Positions 7,620 to 15,516 of a DNA stretch of 64,000 bases are shown in pieces (positions within the stretch are counted from its first letter, which is position 1; every line of letters begins with the position of its first letter). The position numbers were made by a program, and so were the translations under genes. The notes under the pieces were generated by a model that saw only the letters and a program-made list of their open reading frames with translations, was not told the origin of the DNA and searched no databases. Origin of the DNA: Bacteroidetes bacterium UBA1941 (GTDB lineage: Bacteria; Bacteroidota; Bacteroidia; Chitinophagales; LD1); NCBI GenBank assembly GCA_002336805.1, contig DDEZ01000011.1, forward strand, positions 496,001-560,000, given 5' to 3'.

Positions 7620-9278
7620 TCAGGCCAGATGGTATTCGGATAGGTTCATGAGGTATTTCATCATGATCTGCAGCTTGCCCTCTACGATGCTGCGGGCGGT
7701 CGGATCGCCGGGGTTGGTCACGTAGTCATTCCACGCAGTGGTCCAGTAGCCATTGCTGGTCTGGCCGCCCAGCAGTCCGTATATCCGGATGTAGTCCTTG
7801 GTACTCTGAGATACACCTATCATATACAGGTAGTCTATCGCATCGCTCACTACTGCTGCCGGATCTGTAGGGTCCGGCAGGCTGGCGCAGAAGTCCAGCA
7901 CACTGATCTTGACTGTGAACGTATTGATCGGTACACCTACATAGACCAGGCCATCGGTGATCTGGTTTCGCAGGGGTAGGGTGGAGTTATTGATCCATAG
8001 CTCATAGTACTGCGGGTACTGGTAGTAGGATGGCCAGCCCGATACACTAGGCGGATCCAGTACATCCTGGCCCAGTATCACAGAGTAGTATCCCAGTGTG
8101 ATCCAGGCCTTGTACGAGTCTGCTATAGCGGTAGGTGCAGGCATCGGTACATCATACTCGCGCACCAGGCCTACGAGGAAATCCGTAGGAGACTTGATGA
8201 TACAGCCCCTGTTCAGCATGTCAAAGAAGTGTTCACTCTTGAATAGCTGGGAGAGGACCGGCGTGATATTGTAACTATTAAGACGGAAGGTATCTGCCAG
8301 CGGCTCTATGATATTGGTCTCTATGGTAGCATCGATATCAAAATAGACAAAGTACCGGTACAGCTTGCGGCAGATAAATTTGGCAGTCTCCTGATGCGCA
8401 AAGATCATGGTGAGTAGGTCGTCCAGCTCATTAGCTCCGTTGGCTCCGTTTTGCCCGGCTATGACTGTATTATTGTAGAAAGCGGAAAACTGCTTGTCTG
8501 TACTGTCATGTTGTGATGGATCAAAATAAGAGGTGAGCGTGGAGGGGTTGATCCTGTAGCCGGTGAGGACACGGGCAGCAGCACGTACATCATCCTCTGT
8601 GTAGTGACTCGGCAGGTCCTTGCCTACGGTGAAAAGCTCCTGCAGCTCACGCGCATAGTTTTCGTCAGGCGCGGTATTGGTATTCAGGTAGCCATTGAGG
8701 TAAAACAGCATGGCCGGATCCAGCGTGATCGCTTTCACAAAGTCTTTGAAATTGCCCAGGGAATACTGGCGGATGGTAGCCATGTAGCGGTAGCCTCCTA
8801 CAGGCTGTACATAGGATGATAGCTGTGTAGCAAAATGATTGTGCCAGAAGAGCACCAGCTTCTCCTCTATACTGCGGGACTGGTTGATCATATTGCCGTA
8901 GCACCAGGACTTTAGCGATACGCCACGCGGTCCAAGTGCATTGGGCTGGCTGCTGGTATCATTGACCCATGTCTGGCCAAATGGCACTACAGCATCTGTA
9001 AAGTTGGCATTGTTATAATTATTCACCGGAGGTGATGGAGCGGTCTGTGGCGTGAGCAGCTCATCTACAGCCTGGCTCATAGTGAGGGTGAGCAGGTGGT
9101 CTACGTCGCTTTTCTTTGCGCCAAACATGGTGCGCTTCAGCAGGTGTACGGCCTCCTTGCGGCCCCAGGTGCCGGCGTATGGTGTGAGGGTAGTGGTAGC
9201 TGAGCGGGCCGCACCATTGCCTGTATGGCGTGCATAGGGCACATTGGGCTCTGCGGCGGGGCGTAGCAGATCATTCAT
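7620..9278 (-). CDS. DUF1800 family protein
   Basis: A 552-residue DUF1800 protein, a helical family of unknown function almost always encoded next to DUF1501. Recognisable features are the N-terminal H-L-L-K-R-T-M-F-G-A block, the K-L-V-L-F-W-H-N-H-F-A-T motif, N-Y-A-R-E-L-Q-E-L-F-T-V-G, and A-A-R-V-L-T-G-Y-R. The start (MNDLLRPAAEPN) shows no Sec, Tat or lipoprotein signal although its partner is Tat-type. It may be cytoplasmic or co-exported with the DUF1501 protein (inference). It is first gene of the DUF1800-DUF1501-hydrolase cluster. No other ATG upstream would add a signal peptide. Confidence 0.88.
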   Translation of the reverse strand: MNDLLRPAAEPNVPYARHTGNGAARSATTTLTPYAGTWGRKEAVHLLKRTMFGAKKSDVDHLLTLTMSQAVDELLTPQTAPSPPVNNYNNANFTDAVVPFGQTWVNDTSSQPNALGPRGVSLKSWCYGNMINQSRSIEEKLVLFWHNHFATQLSSYVQPVGGYRYMATIRQYSLGNFKDFVKAITLDPAMLFYLNGYLNTNTAPDENYARELQELFTVGKDLPSHYTEDDVRAAARVLTGYRINPSTLTSYFDPSQHDSTDKQFSAFYNNTVIAGQNGANGANELDDLLTMIFAHQETAKFICRKLYRYFVYFDIDATIETNIIEPLADTFRLNSYNITPVLSQLFKSEHFFDMLNRGCIIKSPTDFLVGLVREYDVPMPAPTAIADSYKAWITLGYYSVILGQDVLDPPSVSGWPSYYQYPQYYELWINNSTLPLRNQITDGLVYVGVPINTFTVKISVLDFCASLPDPTDPAAVVSDAIDYLYMIGVSQSTKDYIRIYGLLGGQTSNGYWTTAWNDYVTNPGDPTARSIVEGKLQIMMKYLMNLSEYHLA

Positions 9279-9309
9279 AGTGATGAGTTTTTATAGATGC
9301 ACATCCGTG

Positions 9310-9317
9310 CAAATACA
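9310..9317 (-). promoter_or_regulatory. Possible -7 box for the DUF1800 cluster
   Basis: On the minus strand TGTATTTG differs from the Bacteroidota -7 consensus TAnnTTTG at one base and sits about 32 bp before the DUF1800 ATG. No clear -33 TTG is present at the expected spacing, so this is weak. Confidence 0.3.
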
Positions 9318-9482
9318 GTTATACTTTGGATTGTACTAAAGATATAAAGTTTAAATGATGCGATGGGCAGAATTGTAAACGTAGCAGCGCATGCTGGCCA
9401 ATATAACTTTCAAGCAATAGTAGCTCGGCACGCTAATACCTTGAATAGAATTTAATTGCGATATTAGGCTCATACTATCATT

Positions 9483-10385
9483 ATGGGCATCGCATCCGGT
9501 ATCATCAGACGTCTCATCCTGCCGCAGCACCTGTGGCGTGTCATCAGCCTGCAGCGGGGCCGCAAGAAGGTAAACCGCACCTATGATGATGCGCAGCTCA
9601 AACTGTACCATCAGCTGCTGCCGGGAGACTTCCTGCACTACGGCTACTTTGAGGATCCGGCAGTCGCCCCGCAGGATATCACCATCCGCATGATCTACGA
9701 GGCGCAGGAGCGCTATGGGCAGAATATAGTAGACCTCATACAAGACAAAGACAGCGAGATACTGGACGTGGGCTGCGGCATGGGCGGCCTGCTGCGCCTG
9801 ATGAATCAGCGCGGGTACAAAGCCATCGCACTCACACCTGATAAGAATCAGGTGCACCACATCCGGCAGACCTATCCCAATCTGGTACTCGGCTGCCGCT
9901 TTGAGGATATGGATATGACCGGTAGTGAAGGGCGATTTGGCACCGTGATCACCTCTGAGTCGCTGCAATATCTGGATCAGGATATAGCGCTGCCCATGAT
10001 ACAGAAACTGCTGAAGCCCGGAGGCAGGTGGATAGCGTGTGATTACTTTCGCACTGGAGATGCCAGTGAGAAGAGTGGCCATCAGTGGCCATCTTTTGTA
10101 GAGAGGCTGAATAAATATGGACTGAAGATCACCTCACAGCAGGATATCACGCCGCATATCCTCCCGACTATCTCCTACGTACATATGTGGGCCACCCAGA
10201 TCGGCATGCCTATCAAAGAGTTTGCACTAGGTAAGCTGAAAGTCAAAGCACCCGGCATACACTATGCACTGGAGGGCAGCCTGCCACTCATAGAGCAGAA
10301 GATAGACAAGAACATCAGGACCATAGATCCGGTAGAATTTGCAGCTACTAAAAAGTATATGCTGCTGGTGATGGAGAGGGCGTAG
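9483..10385 (+). CDS. Class I SAM-dependent methyltransferase
   Basis: A 300-residue S-adenosylmethionine-dependent methyltransferase of Rossmann-fold class I. Motif I is I-L-D-V-G-C-G-M-G-G (about residues 93-102). Post-I and motif IV regions follow as A-L-T-P-D-K-N and T-S-E-S-L-Q-Y-L, and K-P-G-G-R-W resembles motif VI. The N-terminal segment H-Y-G-Y-F-E-D-P before the SAM domain resembles cyclopropane-fatty-acid-synthase-like and sterol/quinone methyltransferases acting on lipids, but the substrate cannot be read from sequence. It is a stand-alone gene, convergent with the unknown gene at 10395. Confidence 0.85.
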   Translation: MGIASGIIRRLILPQHLWRVISLQRGRKKVNRTYDDAQLKLYHQLLPGDFLHYGYFEDPAVAPQDITIRMIYEAQERYGQNIVDLIQDKDSEILDVGCGMGGLLRLMNQRGYKAIALTPDKNQVHHIRQTYPNLVLGCRFEDMDMTGSEGRFGTVITSESLQYLDQDIALPMIQKLLKPGGRWIACDYFRTGDASEKSGHQWPSFVERLNKYGLKITSQQDITPHILPTISYVHMWATQIGMPIKEFALGKLKVKAPGIHYALEGSLPLIEQKIDKNIRTIDPVEFAATKKYMLLVMERA

Positions 10386-10394
10386 CCATACGCG

Positions 10395-10889
10395 TCAAAG
10401 TGCAGAGAGCATCTGAGCGATAGAAGTGCCAGATTGATTGCCGAGGATGATAAACTCGCGTTTCTTGCCGTCATTTGTTTCGATATAGACCTTCCCATCA
10501 TGAGGGTATTGCGCCATCCCCCATTTCTTTGATGGATCGTGATAGACGTTTTTGATATCCCTTTTATTGATCCGGAAATTAGAACCAATGCGCAGGAACT
10601 CATCACTTAGCAGGTCAACACTCTTGTTGCGAATGATGTAGGATGCTTTAGGATAAGAATATGGGTCATTCAGGTCGCCTCTCACTATCCGGCTGTCGAG
10701 TACGAGATTGGTAGCAAAACCTACGGCCGAAAAATCTTCAGACTGTGCTGAGATAGCGCCATTCGCATGTATGCCCACCAGCGTATCTTCTACTACAAAT
10801 ACCCAAAAGGTCCTGTTGAGTATAAGCGCATGGTACTCCATGGCTACGAAGTCTTTGACCTGGCCGAGGTGTATATCAGATAGCAGCAT
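10395..10889 (-). CDS. Conserved-looking hypothetical protein
   Basis: I do not recognise this 164-residue protein. It has no signal peptide or clear membrane helix and contains a mix of beta-type segments (T-F-W-V-F-V-V-E-D, V-G-I-H-A-N-G-A-I). The C-terminal part (R-I-N-K-R-D-I-K ... K-V-Y-I-E-T-N-D-G-K-K-R-E-F-I-I-L-G) reads like a small beta-sheet domain of the PH-like or DUF type. Codon use agrees with neighbouring genes, which supports it as real. It lies 11 bp downstream of the acyl-CoA carboxylase gene on the same strand, so it is probably co-transcribed with it. Confidence 0.65.
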   Translation of the reverse strand: MLLSDIHLGQVKDFVAMEYHALILNRTFWVFVVEDTLVGIHANGAISAQSEDFSAVGFATNLVLDSRIVRGDLNDPYSYPKASYIIRNKSVDLLSDEFLRIGSNFRINKRDIKNVYHDPSKKWGMAQYPHDGKVYIETNDGKKREFIILGNQSGTSIAQMLSAL

Positions 10890-10900
10890 AGCTGTTCATT

Positions 10901-12541
10901 TTAGGTTTGGATCACACCCACATTGAATGAACGTGTGATAGGAGCGTGGTCTGCCATCTCGATGCCCATAGAGATCATCTTGCGCGTATCCAGCGGGTCT
11001 ATGATGCCATCAGTCCATAGGCGGGCAGCAGCATACTTGGGGTCGAGCGTACGGTTGTATTTAGCCTTGATGTCATCCAGTATCTTCTTCTCTGCCTCGG
11101 GCTCTATGGTCTCGCCTTTAGCTTTGAGTTGGCTCACCTGTATCTGGAGCATTGTCTTAGCAGCTTGCTCGCCGCCCATTACGGCTATTTTGGAGCCCGG
11201 CCATGCGTAGATGAGGCGCGGGTCATAGGCCTTGCCGCACATGGCATAGTTGCCCGCGCCGTAGCTATTGCCCGCTATGATGGTAAACTTAGGTACGACA
11301 GAGTTTGCCACAGCGGCTACCAGCTTTGCGCCATCCTTTATGATGCCACCCTGCTCTGAGCGTGAGCCGACCATAAAGCCTGTCACATCCTGTATGAATA
11401 CCAGCGGTATCTTCTTCTGGTTGCAGTTCATGATGAAGCGGGCAGCCTTATCAGCGCTGTCAGAGTATATCACCCCGCCAAATTGCATCTCACCCTTCTT
11501 GCTCTTCACCACTTTGCGCTGATTGGCCACGATGCCTACTGCCCAGCCATCTATGCGGGCATAACCGCAGATGATAGACTGGCCATAGAGCTCTTTGTAG
11601 AGTTCTATCTCACTATTATCCACGAGGCGTTTGATCACCTCCATCATGTCGTATTGCTTGGCACTATCCTCGGGGATGATGCCATAGATGTCCGCTTCTT
11701 TCAGTGCAGGTTTGGCAGGTGTGGCGCGGTCGTAGCCGGCTTTATTGCCACGGCCCATTTTGTCTACCAGCTGGCGGATCTTCTCGATGCACTCCTCGTC
11801 ATTCTTCATCTTGTAGTCCGTCACACCGCTGATCTCGCTGTGCATAGCTGCACCGCCGAGCGCTTCATTGTCTATGTCTTCACCTATAGCAGACTTCACG
11901 AGGAAAGAACCTGCCAGGAATACCGATCCTGTACCCTCCACTATCAGCGCCTCATCACTCATGATAGGCAGGTACGCACCACCAGCCACACAGCTACCCA
12001 TGATAGCCGCTATCTGCGGGATGCCGGACGAGGACATGATAGCATTATTGCGGAAGATGCGGCCAAAGTTCTCCTTGTCCGGGAAGATCTCATCCTGCAT
12101 AGGCAGGAAGGCACCGGCACTGTCTACCAGATAGATAATAGGGAGACGATTCTCCATCGCTATCTCTTGAGCCCGCAGGTTCTTTTTGCCAGTCATGGGA
12201 AACCACGCTCCGGCCTTCACCGTAGCGTCGTTGGCCACGATCATACAGAGGCGCCCCTTCACATAGCCCAGCATGGTCACTACGCCTGCGCTAGGGCAGC
12301 CACCCTGCTCCGGATACATGTCATACGCGGCAAAGAGGCCCACCTCCAGCTGAGGCGCCCCCTTGTCTGTGAGCAGGTCTATACGCTCACGGGCTGTGAG
12401 CTTACCTTTCTCTTTATGACGATCTATGGACTTTTTGCCACCGCCGGCTTTGATCTGCTCGCCCAGCTTGCGCAGGTCAGAGATCATCAGCTTCATATTG
12501 TCTTCATTGCGGTTAAACTCGAGATTGGCCTTGTCGCTCAT
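10901..12541 (-). CDS. Acyl-CoA carboxylase beta subunit (methylcrotonyl-CoA carboxylase type)
   Basis: A 546-residue carboxyltransferase subunit of a biotin-dependent acyl-CoA carboxylase. It moves CO2 from carboxybiotin to an acyl-CoA. Both crotonase-fold halves are present, with L-T-A-R-E-R-I-D-L-L near the start, the acyl-CoA/biotin site G-S-C-V-A-G-G-A-Y-L-P in the N half, and the second half opening with D-V-T-G-F-M-V-G. The segment D-S-A-G-A-F-L-P-M-Q-D-E-I-F-P-D is close to the methylcrotonyl-CoA carboxylase beta subunit, so leucine breakdown is the favoured role; propionyl- or another acyl-CoA is possible. The biotin carboxylase/BCCP alpha subunit is not in the window. An HMG-CoA lyase, the later enzyme of leucine catabolism, lies at 40692. 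Confidence 0.9.
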   Translation of the reverse strand: MSDKANLEFNRNEDNMKLMISDLRKLGEQIKAGGGKKSIDRHKEKGKLTARERIDLLTDKGAPQLEVGLFAAYDMYPEQGGCPSAGVVTMLGYVKGRLCMIVANDATVKAGAWFPMTGKKNLRAQEIAMENRLPIIYLVDSAGAFLPMQDEIFPDKENFGRIFRNNAIMSSSGIPQIAAIMGSCVAGGAYLPIMSDEALIVEGTGSVFLAGSFLVKSAIGEDIDNEALGGAAMHSEISGVTDYKMKNDEECIEKIRQLVDKMGRGNKAGYDRATPAKPALKEADIYGIIPEDSAKQYDMMEVIKRLVDNSEIELYKELYGQSIICGYARIDGWAVGIVANQRKVVKSKKGEMQFGGVIYSDSADKAARFIMNCNQKKIPLVFIQDVTGFMVGSRSEQGGIIKDGAKLVAAVANSVVPKFTIIAGNSYGAGNYAMCGKAYDPRLIYAWPGSKIAVMGGEQAAKTMLQIQVSQLKAKGETIEPEAEKKILDDIKAKYNRTLDPKYAAARLWTDGIIDPLDTRKMISMGIEMADHAPITRSFNVGVIQT

Positions 12542-12614
12542 GTACTATGTGGATTTTTTGGCGACGCTAATATAGGAGAATCGTAAAGAAAGGCTAATGA
12601 GCTGGCCTGGGGGC

Positions 12615-12648
12615 AATAAAAAAGGGCAACTTGTTCATAGCTGCCCTT
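12615..12648 (-). terminator. Intrinsic terminator on the minus strand without an obvious upstream gene
   Basis: On the minus strand AAGGGCA / TGCCCTT form a stem (12622-12628 with 12642-12648) whose 3' arm runs straight into TTTTTTAT. That is a textbook rho-independent terminator. It lies 74-107 bp before the carboxylase ATG and points into it, while the region upstream on the same strand carries no gene (DUF2851 is on plus). It could be a leader attenuator for the carboxylase gene or the end of a small RNA. Confidence 0.6.
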
Positions 12649-12760
12649 CCGTTTTCATGGTCGATTATTTTGCGACCAAAGGTCTAAAGTGGTCGTGCAG
12701 TACAAGGTTAGTGCAGAGTATTGTCATGCGCAAGGATTGACCTACAATGTTTTGTCATAT

Positions 12761-12792
12761 TGTATAAGCGTGCAATTTCATGTATAAGCGTG
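12761..12792. promoter_or_regulatory. Twin 12-bp direct repeats upstream of the DUF2851 gene
   Basis: TGTATAAGCGTG occurs at 12761-12772 and again at 12781-12792. The 20-bp repeat distance places both copies on the same face of the helix, as expected for a dimeric regulator or a tandem operator. They lie 54-85 bp before the ATG at 12846 and within the divergent region shared with the carboxylase gene. The regulator is unknown. Confidence 0.45.
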
Positions 12793-12845
12793 TGAAAGCT
12801 GGGCCAAAATTTTGAGCTGTGGCAATTCATGGTATTTTTAGCAGG

Positions 12846-14129
12846 ATGAAAGAGGACCTGCTGCACTATATCTGGCGCTATAGCCTGTATGATACCACCA
12901 GCCTGCAGACCACTGCGGGCGAGCCGGTGCAGATCATCAGGCCCGGCCTTTATAATACGGATGCCGGCGCTGATTTCTCCAATGCACGGATAAGGATAGG
13001 GGACACGCTCCTGGCGGGCAATATAGAGATACACGTACATCAGCGTGACTGGTATGCACATGGCCATGACCACGACGCTGCCTACAATAATGTGATCCTG
13101 CATGTGGTGTACGATACAGATACCACACCCACACTGCTGCAAAACGGGCAACCGGTAGCAGTACTAAGCCTGAAGAACCACATCTCTAACACACTACTAC
13201 AGCGCTACGATCTACTAAAGGGCAGCCTGGATAAGATACCCTGCGCGGGATTGATCAAAACCTTGCCGCCAGACACTTCGCTGGCTTCCTTCTACGACCG
13301 GCTGGTGATAGAAAGGCTACAGGGCAAAGTGGCGGTCGTAGAAACAATGCTACAACAGTCTCACAATGATTGGGACCAGGTTGCCTGGCAAATGTTGGCC
13401 ACCTACTATGGCGGTACGGTGAATAAGCAACCCTTCCAGCGCTTGGCTGCATCCCTGCCACTGAATATCGTACACAAACATCGTGCGGATGCCAAACAGA
13501 TAGCGGCGCTGCTCTATGGCCAGGCCGGTATGCTGGAGGCAGAGCATGATGATGAGTACCCGCGCAGCCTGAGGCGCGAGTATACGTACCTCAGGAAACT
13601 TCACTCTCTACAGCCATTGCAACTGCATGAGTGGAAGTTCTTTCGGGTGCGGCCTGCCAGTTTCCCTACGGTCAAGATCGCTCAGCTCGCAGCGCTGCTG
13701 GTCGGGGAGCCACATCTATTCAGCGGGCTGCTGGGCTGTGGGGATATGAAGGCGCTGCACAGCTTCTTTGAGGTGGATATAGGCCCCTACTGGCATGATC
13801 ATTACCAGTTTGATAAGCCCTCTGGCAAAGGCGCCACCAGCATAGGCCATATGCTCACGGATATCGTAGTGATCAATGCCGTAGTGCCACTCCTGTTTGC
13901 CTATGGCAGGTACAAAGGAGATGAGAAGCTCTGCCAGCGCGCGCTGGACATGCTCTATGAGGTAGCCGCAGAGGATAATGCCATCATCCGTATGTGGGAT
14001 GGCCTGGGCATACCTGCGCGTACTGCCAATGACACACAAGCGCTGCTACAGCTGCGAAACGAATACTGCCTGAATGGCCGCTGCCTGCAGTGCCAGATAG
14101 GCCATCAGCTGCTAAATACAAAAGCCTAA
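12846..14129 (+). CDS. DUF2851 family protein
   Basis: A 427-residue DUF2851 protein, a conserved family of unknown function largely restricted to Bacteroidota. Family features visible are the N-terminal block M-K-E-D-L-L-H-Y-I-W-R-Y, the invariant-looking P-G-L-Y-N-T-D-A-G-A-D-F-S-N-A-R-I-R-I, and G-N-I-E-I-H-V-H-Q-R-D-W. The C terminus carries C-L-N-G-R-C-L-Q-C-Q-I-G, a cysteine cluster (four-residue spacing, then C-x-x-C-type) that could bind a metal. I place the start at the ATG at 12846 (MKEDLLHYIW) because family members begin there, although the frame is open further upstream. It is divergent from the carboxylase gene. Confidence 0.85.
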   Translation: MKEDLLHYIWRYSLYDTTSLQTTAGEPVQIIRPGLYNTDAGADFSNARIRIGDTLLAGNIEIHVHQRDWYAHGHDHDAAYNNVILHVVYDTDTTPTLLQNGQPVAVLSLKNHISNTLLQRYDLLKGSLDKIPCAGLIKTLPPDTSLASFYDRLVIERLQGKVAVVETMLQQSHNDWDQVAWQMLATYYGGTVNKQPFQRLAASLPLNIVHKHRADAKQIAALLYGQAGMLEAEHDDEYPRSLRREYTYLRKLHSLQPLQLHEWKFFRVRPASFPTVKIAQLAALLVGEPHLFSGLLGCGDMKALHSFFEVDIGPYWHDHYQFDKPSGKGATSIGHMLTDIVVINAVVPLLFAYGRYKGDEKLCQRALDMLYEVAAEDNAIIRMWDGLGIPARTANDTQALLQLRNEYCLNGRCLQCQIGHQLLNTKA

Positions 14130-14191
14130 AGAGTTGACTTATCAGCCAACAAAATCCGATAGCTGCGGTTATAACTTTTAACAGGGAGTGC

Positions 14192-14222
14192 TTGCAGCCT
14201 TGCGGGGCTATTACTATCTTTG
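14192..14222 (+). promoter_or_regulatory. Bacteroidota-type promoter for the PspC-like gene
   Basis: TTG (14192-14194), a 20-bp spacer and TATCTTTG (14215-14222) match the -33/-7 consensus TTG-N19/20-TAnnTTTG. Transcription would start near 14229, about 11 bp before the ATG. Confidence 0.6.
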
Positions 14223-14239
14223 GAGAGAGTAGCTGATAT

Positions 14240-14464
14240 ATGAAATTAGACACATTTAAATTTCTCGTGGAGTATAATGCTTTTGGAGTTTGCACCAAGG
14301 TAGGTGACAAGCTCGGTATGCCCATCAAGAATATCCGCCTCTTTTTCATCTATGCATCCTGCCTGACCATTGGCTCTCCCCTCATCGTGTATATGATCAT
14401 GGCCTTCTGGCTCAAACTACGCGACTACGTACGCGGCAGCAGAAATCCTGTTTGGGATTATTGA
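14240..14464 (+). CDS. Small PspC-domain membrane protein
   Basis: A 74-residue protein with the PspC fold: a short amphipathic start, a G-V-C-T-K-V-G-D-K-L-G-M segment, then one long membrane helix (about residues 33-57, I-R-L-F-F-I-Y-A-S-C-L-T-I-G-S-P-L-I-V-Y-M-I-M-A-F). PspC proteins help sense envelope stress in enterobacteria. In Bacteroidota many small PspC proteins of unknown role exist, so the stress function is only an analogy. It is preceded by a good consensus promoter and is convergent with the aldolase gene. Confidence 0.75.
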   Translation: MKLDTFKFLVEYNAFGVCTKVGDKLGMPIKNIRLFFIYASCLTIGSPLIVYMIMAFWLKLRDYVRGSRNPVWDY

Positions 14465-14473
14465 TAATTTGAA

Positions 14474-14567
14474 GATTTGAAAATGAAACAGCCATTAAGA
14501 GTATCCTAATGGCTGCCGTTATCATTGAGATGTTGCTTTCATCAGCACATCTTCAAATTTTCAAATC
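14474..14567. terminator. Nested inverted repeats between convergent genes
   Basis: A 9-bp perfect stem CAGCCATTA / TAATGGCTG (14489-14515) sits inside a second inverted repeat, GATTTGAAAAT (14474-14484) with ATTTTCAAATC (14557-14567). It fills the space between the convergent PspC and aldolase genes and probably terminates both. The outer arms are built from the repeated word TTCAAAT, like other intergenic fillers in this window. Confidence 0.55.
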
Positions 14568-14579
14568 ATCACATTCTGA

Positions 14580-15236
14580 TTACCCGTTTACCTTCTTGTG
14601 ATCCGCCAGGAACTTCTCCAGGCCGATGTCAGTCAGCGGATGCTTGAAGAGTCCCTTGATAGATGACAGTGGGCAGGTAGCGATATCAGCGCCGGCCTCT
14701 GCACACTGCGTGATGTGGAGCGCACTGCGGATAGAGGCAGCGAGTACCTCTGTCTCATAGCCATGTATGCTGTAGATGTTTACGATCTGGCTGATGAGCT
14801 GTACGCCCTCCCAGCCGCTATCGTCTATACGTCCTATGAATGGAGACACCATGGTAGCACCCGCCTTGGCAGCGAGTATAGCCTGGCCGGCAGAGAAGAT
14901 GAGTGTGCAATTTGTCTTGATGCCATTATCACTAAACCACTTGATGGCCTTGACGCCTTCTTCTATCATCGGCACTTTCACCACGATGTTCTTGTGCAGG
15001 GCTGCGAGCTTCTTGCCTTCTTCCACCATGCCTTTGAAGTCTGTAGAGATCACCTCTGCACTCACGGGACCGTCTACTATATTGCAGATATCTACGTAGT
15101 GCTGGAGCACAGCCGCATCACCTTTGATGCCTTCTTTGGCCATCAGTGATGGATTGGTAGTGACGCCATCCAGGATACCCAGGGCAGCAGCTTCTTTTAT
15201 CTCATTGAGGTTAGCGGTGTCTATGAAGAATTTCAT
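14580..15236 (-). CDS. fsa: Transaldolase / fructose-6-phosphate aldolase (TalC-FSA type)
   Basis: A 218-residue small transaldolase-family TIM-barrel enzyme. The family either transfers dihydroxyacetone units in the non-oxidative pentose phosphate pathway or cleaves fructose 6-phosphate to dihydroxyacetone and glyceraldehyde 3-phosphate. Motifs are M-K-F-F-I-D-T-A-N at the start, D-G-V-T-T-N-P-S-L, the Schiff-base lysine K87 in V-V-K-V-P-M, N-C-T-L-I-F-S-A-G-Q-A and S-P-F-I-G-R-I-D-D. The last is the common signature of both activities. Length is normal. Deciding between transaldolase and FSA needs the Tyr/Phe at the water-binding site of a structural alignment. It follows ffs on the same strand. 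Confidence 0.9.
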   Translation of the reverse strand: MKFFIDTANLNEIKEAAALGILDGVTTNPSLMAKEGIKGDAAVLQHYVDICNIVDGPVSAEVISTDFKGMVEEGKKLAALHKNIVVKVPMIEEGVKAIKWFSDNGIKTNCTLIFSAGQAILAAKAGATMVSPFIGRIDDSGWEGVQLISQIVNIYSIHGYETEVLAASIRSALHITQCAEAGADIATCPLSSIKGLFKHPLTDIGLEKFLADHKKVNG

Positions 15237-15371
15237 TGCAGAGGTGTTGTTGGTTTATGAATAGTAAAGGAATGCAGCGAATGCGATGCCAAAGATAAAA
15301 ACGACTATAGAAAAAACGGCAGATGTGGACGAAAGGTGGAGAGAATCTTCGGCTAGGGGAAATAAAAATAG

Positions 15372-15466
15372 GGCAAGTAACTCATGTCGCACCGCTCAAC
15401 CGCCTACCCTTGCTTCGTTTCCGACCTGGGGGAGTGAGCAGGAGCTGGTCGCATGAGGCTCGCCCC
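15372..15466 (-). ncRNA. ffs: Signal recognition particle RNA (4.5S, small bacterial type)
   Basis: On the minus strand the invariant SRP core reads CCAGGTCGGAAACGAAGCA, with the GGAAA tetraloop region and the asymmetric internal loop that bind Ffh. The flanks form the long helix: GGGCGAGCCTCATGCGACC near the 5' end pairs with the 3' part around GGTGCGACATGAG...GCCC. A T-rich stretch (TATTTTTATTT) follows the 3' end and would terminate transcription. The ends are estimated from pairing and from the promoter at 15471-15500. The SRP receptor gene ftsY is also in the window, at 27593. Confidence 0.88.
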
Positions 15467-15470
15467 GCCG

Positions 15471-15500
15471 CGAATATAGTAATTCCGCTATTGGCTCCAA
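15471..15500 (-). promoter_or_regulatory. Promoter of the SRP RNA gene
   Basis: On the minus strand TTG (15498-15500), exactly 19 bp, and TATATTCG (15471-15478) match TTG-N19-TAnnTTTG with one mismatch. Transcription would start a few bases further on, at the 5' edge of the predicted SRP helix, which supports both calls. Confidence 0.65.
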
Positions 15501-15516
15501 GAGCAGAAGCGATTTT

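Noticed and set aside
9351..10082. A 243-codon minus-strand frame opposite the methyltransferase
   Set aside because: The plus strand carries a clear SAM-binding motif, and the minus frame has shadow-like composition and no start context.
11483..12586. A 367-codon open frame on the plus strand opposite the carboxylase gene
   Set aside because: It lies fully antisense to a clear acyl-CoA carboxylase gene, is rich in His and Leu without any domain, and arises from codon bias of the real gene.
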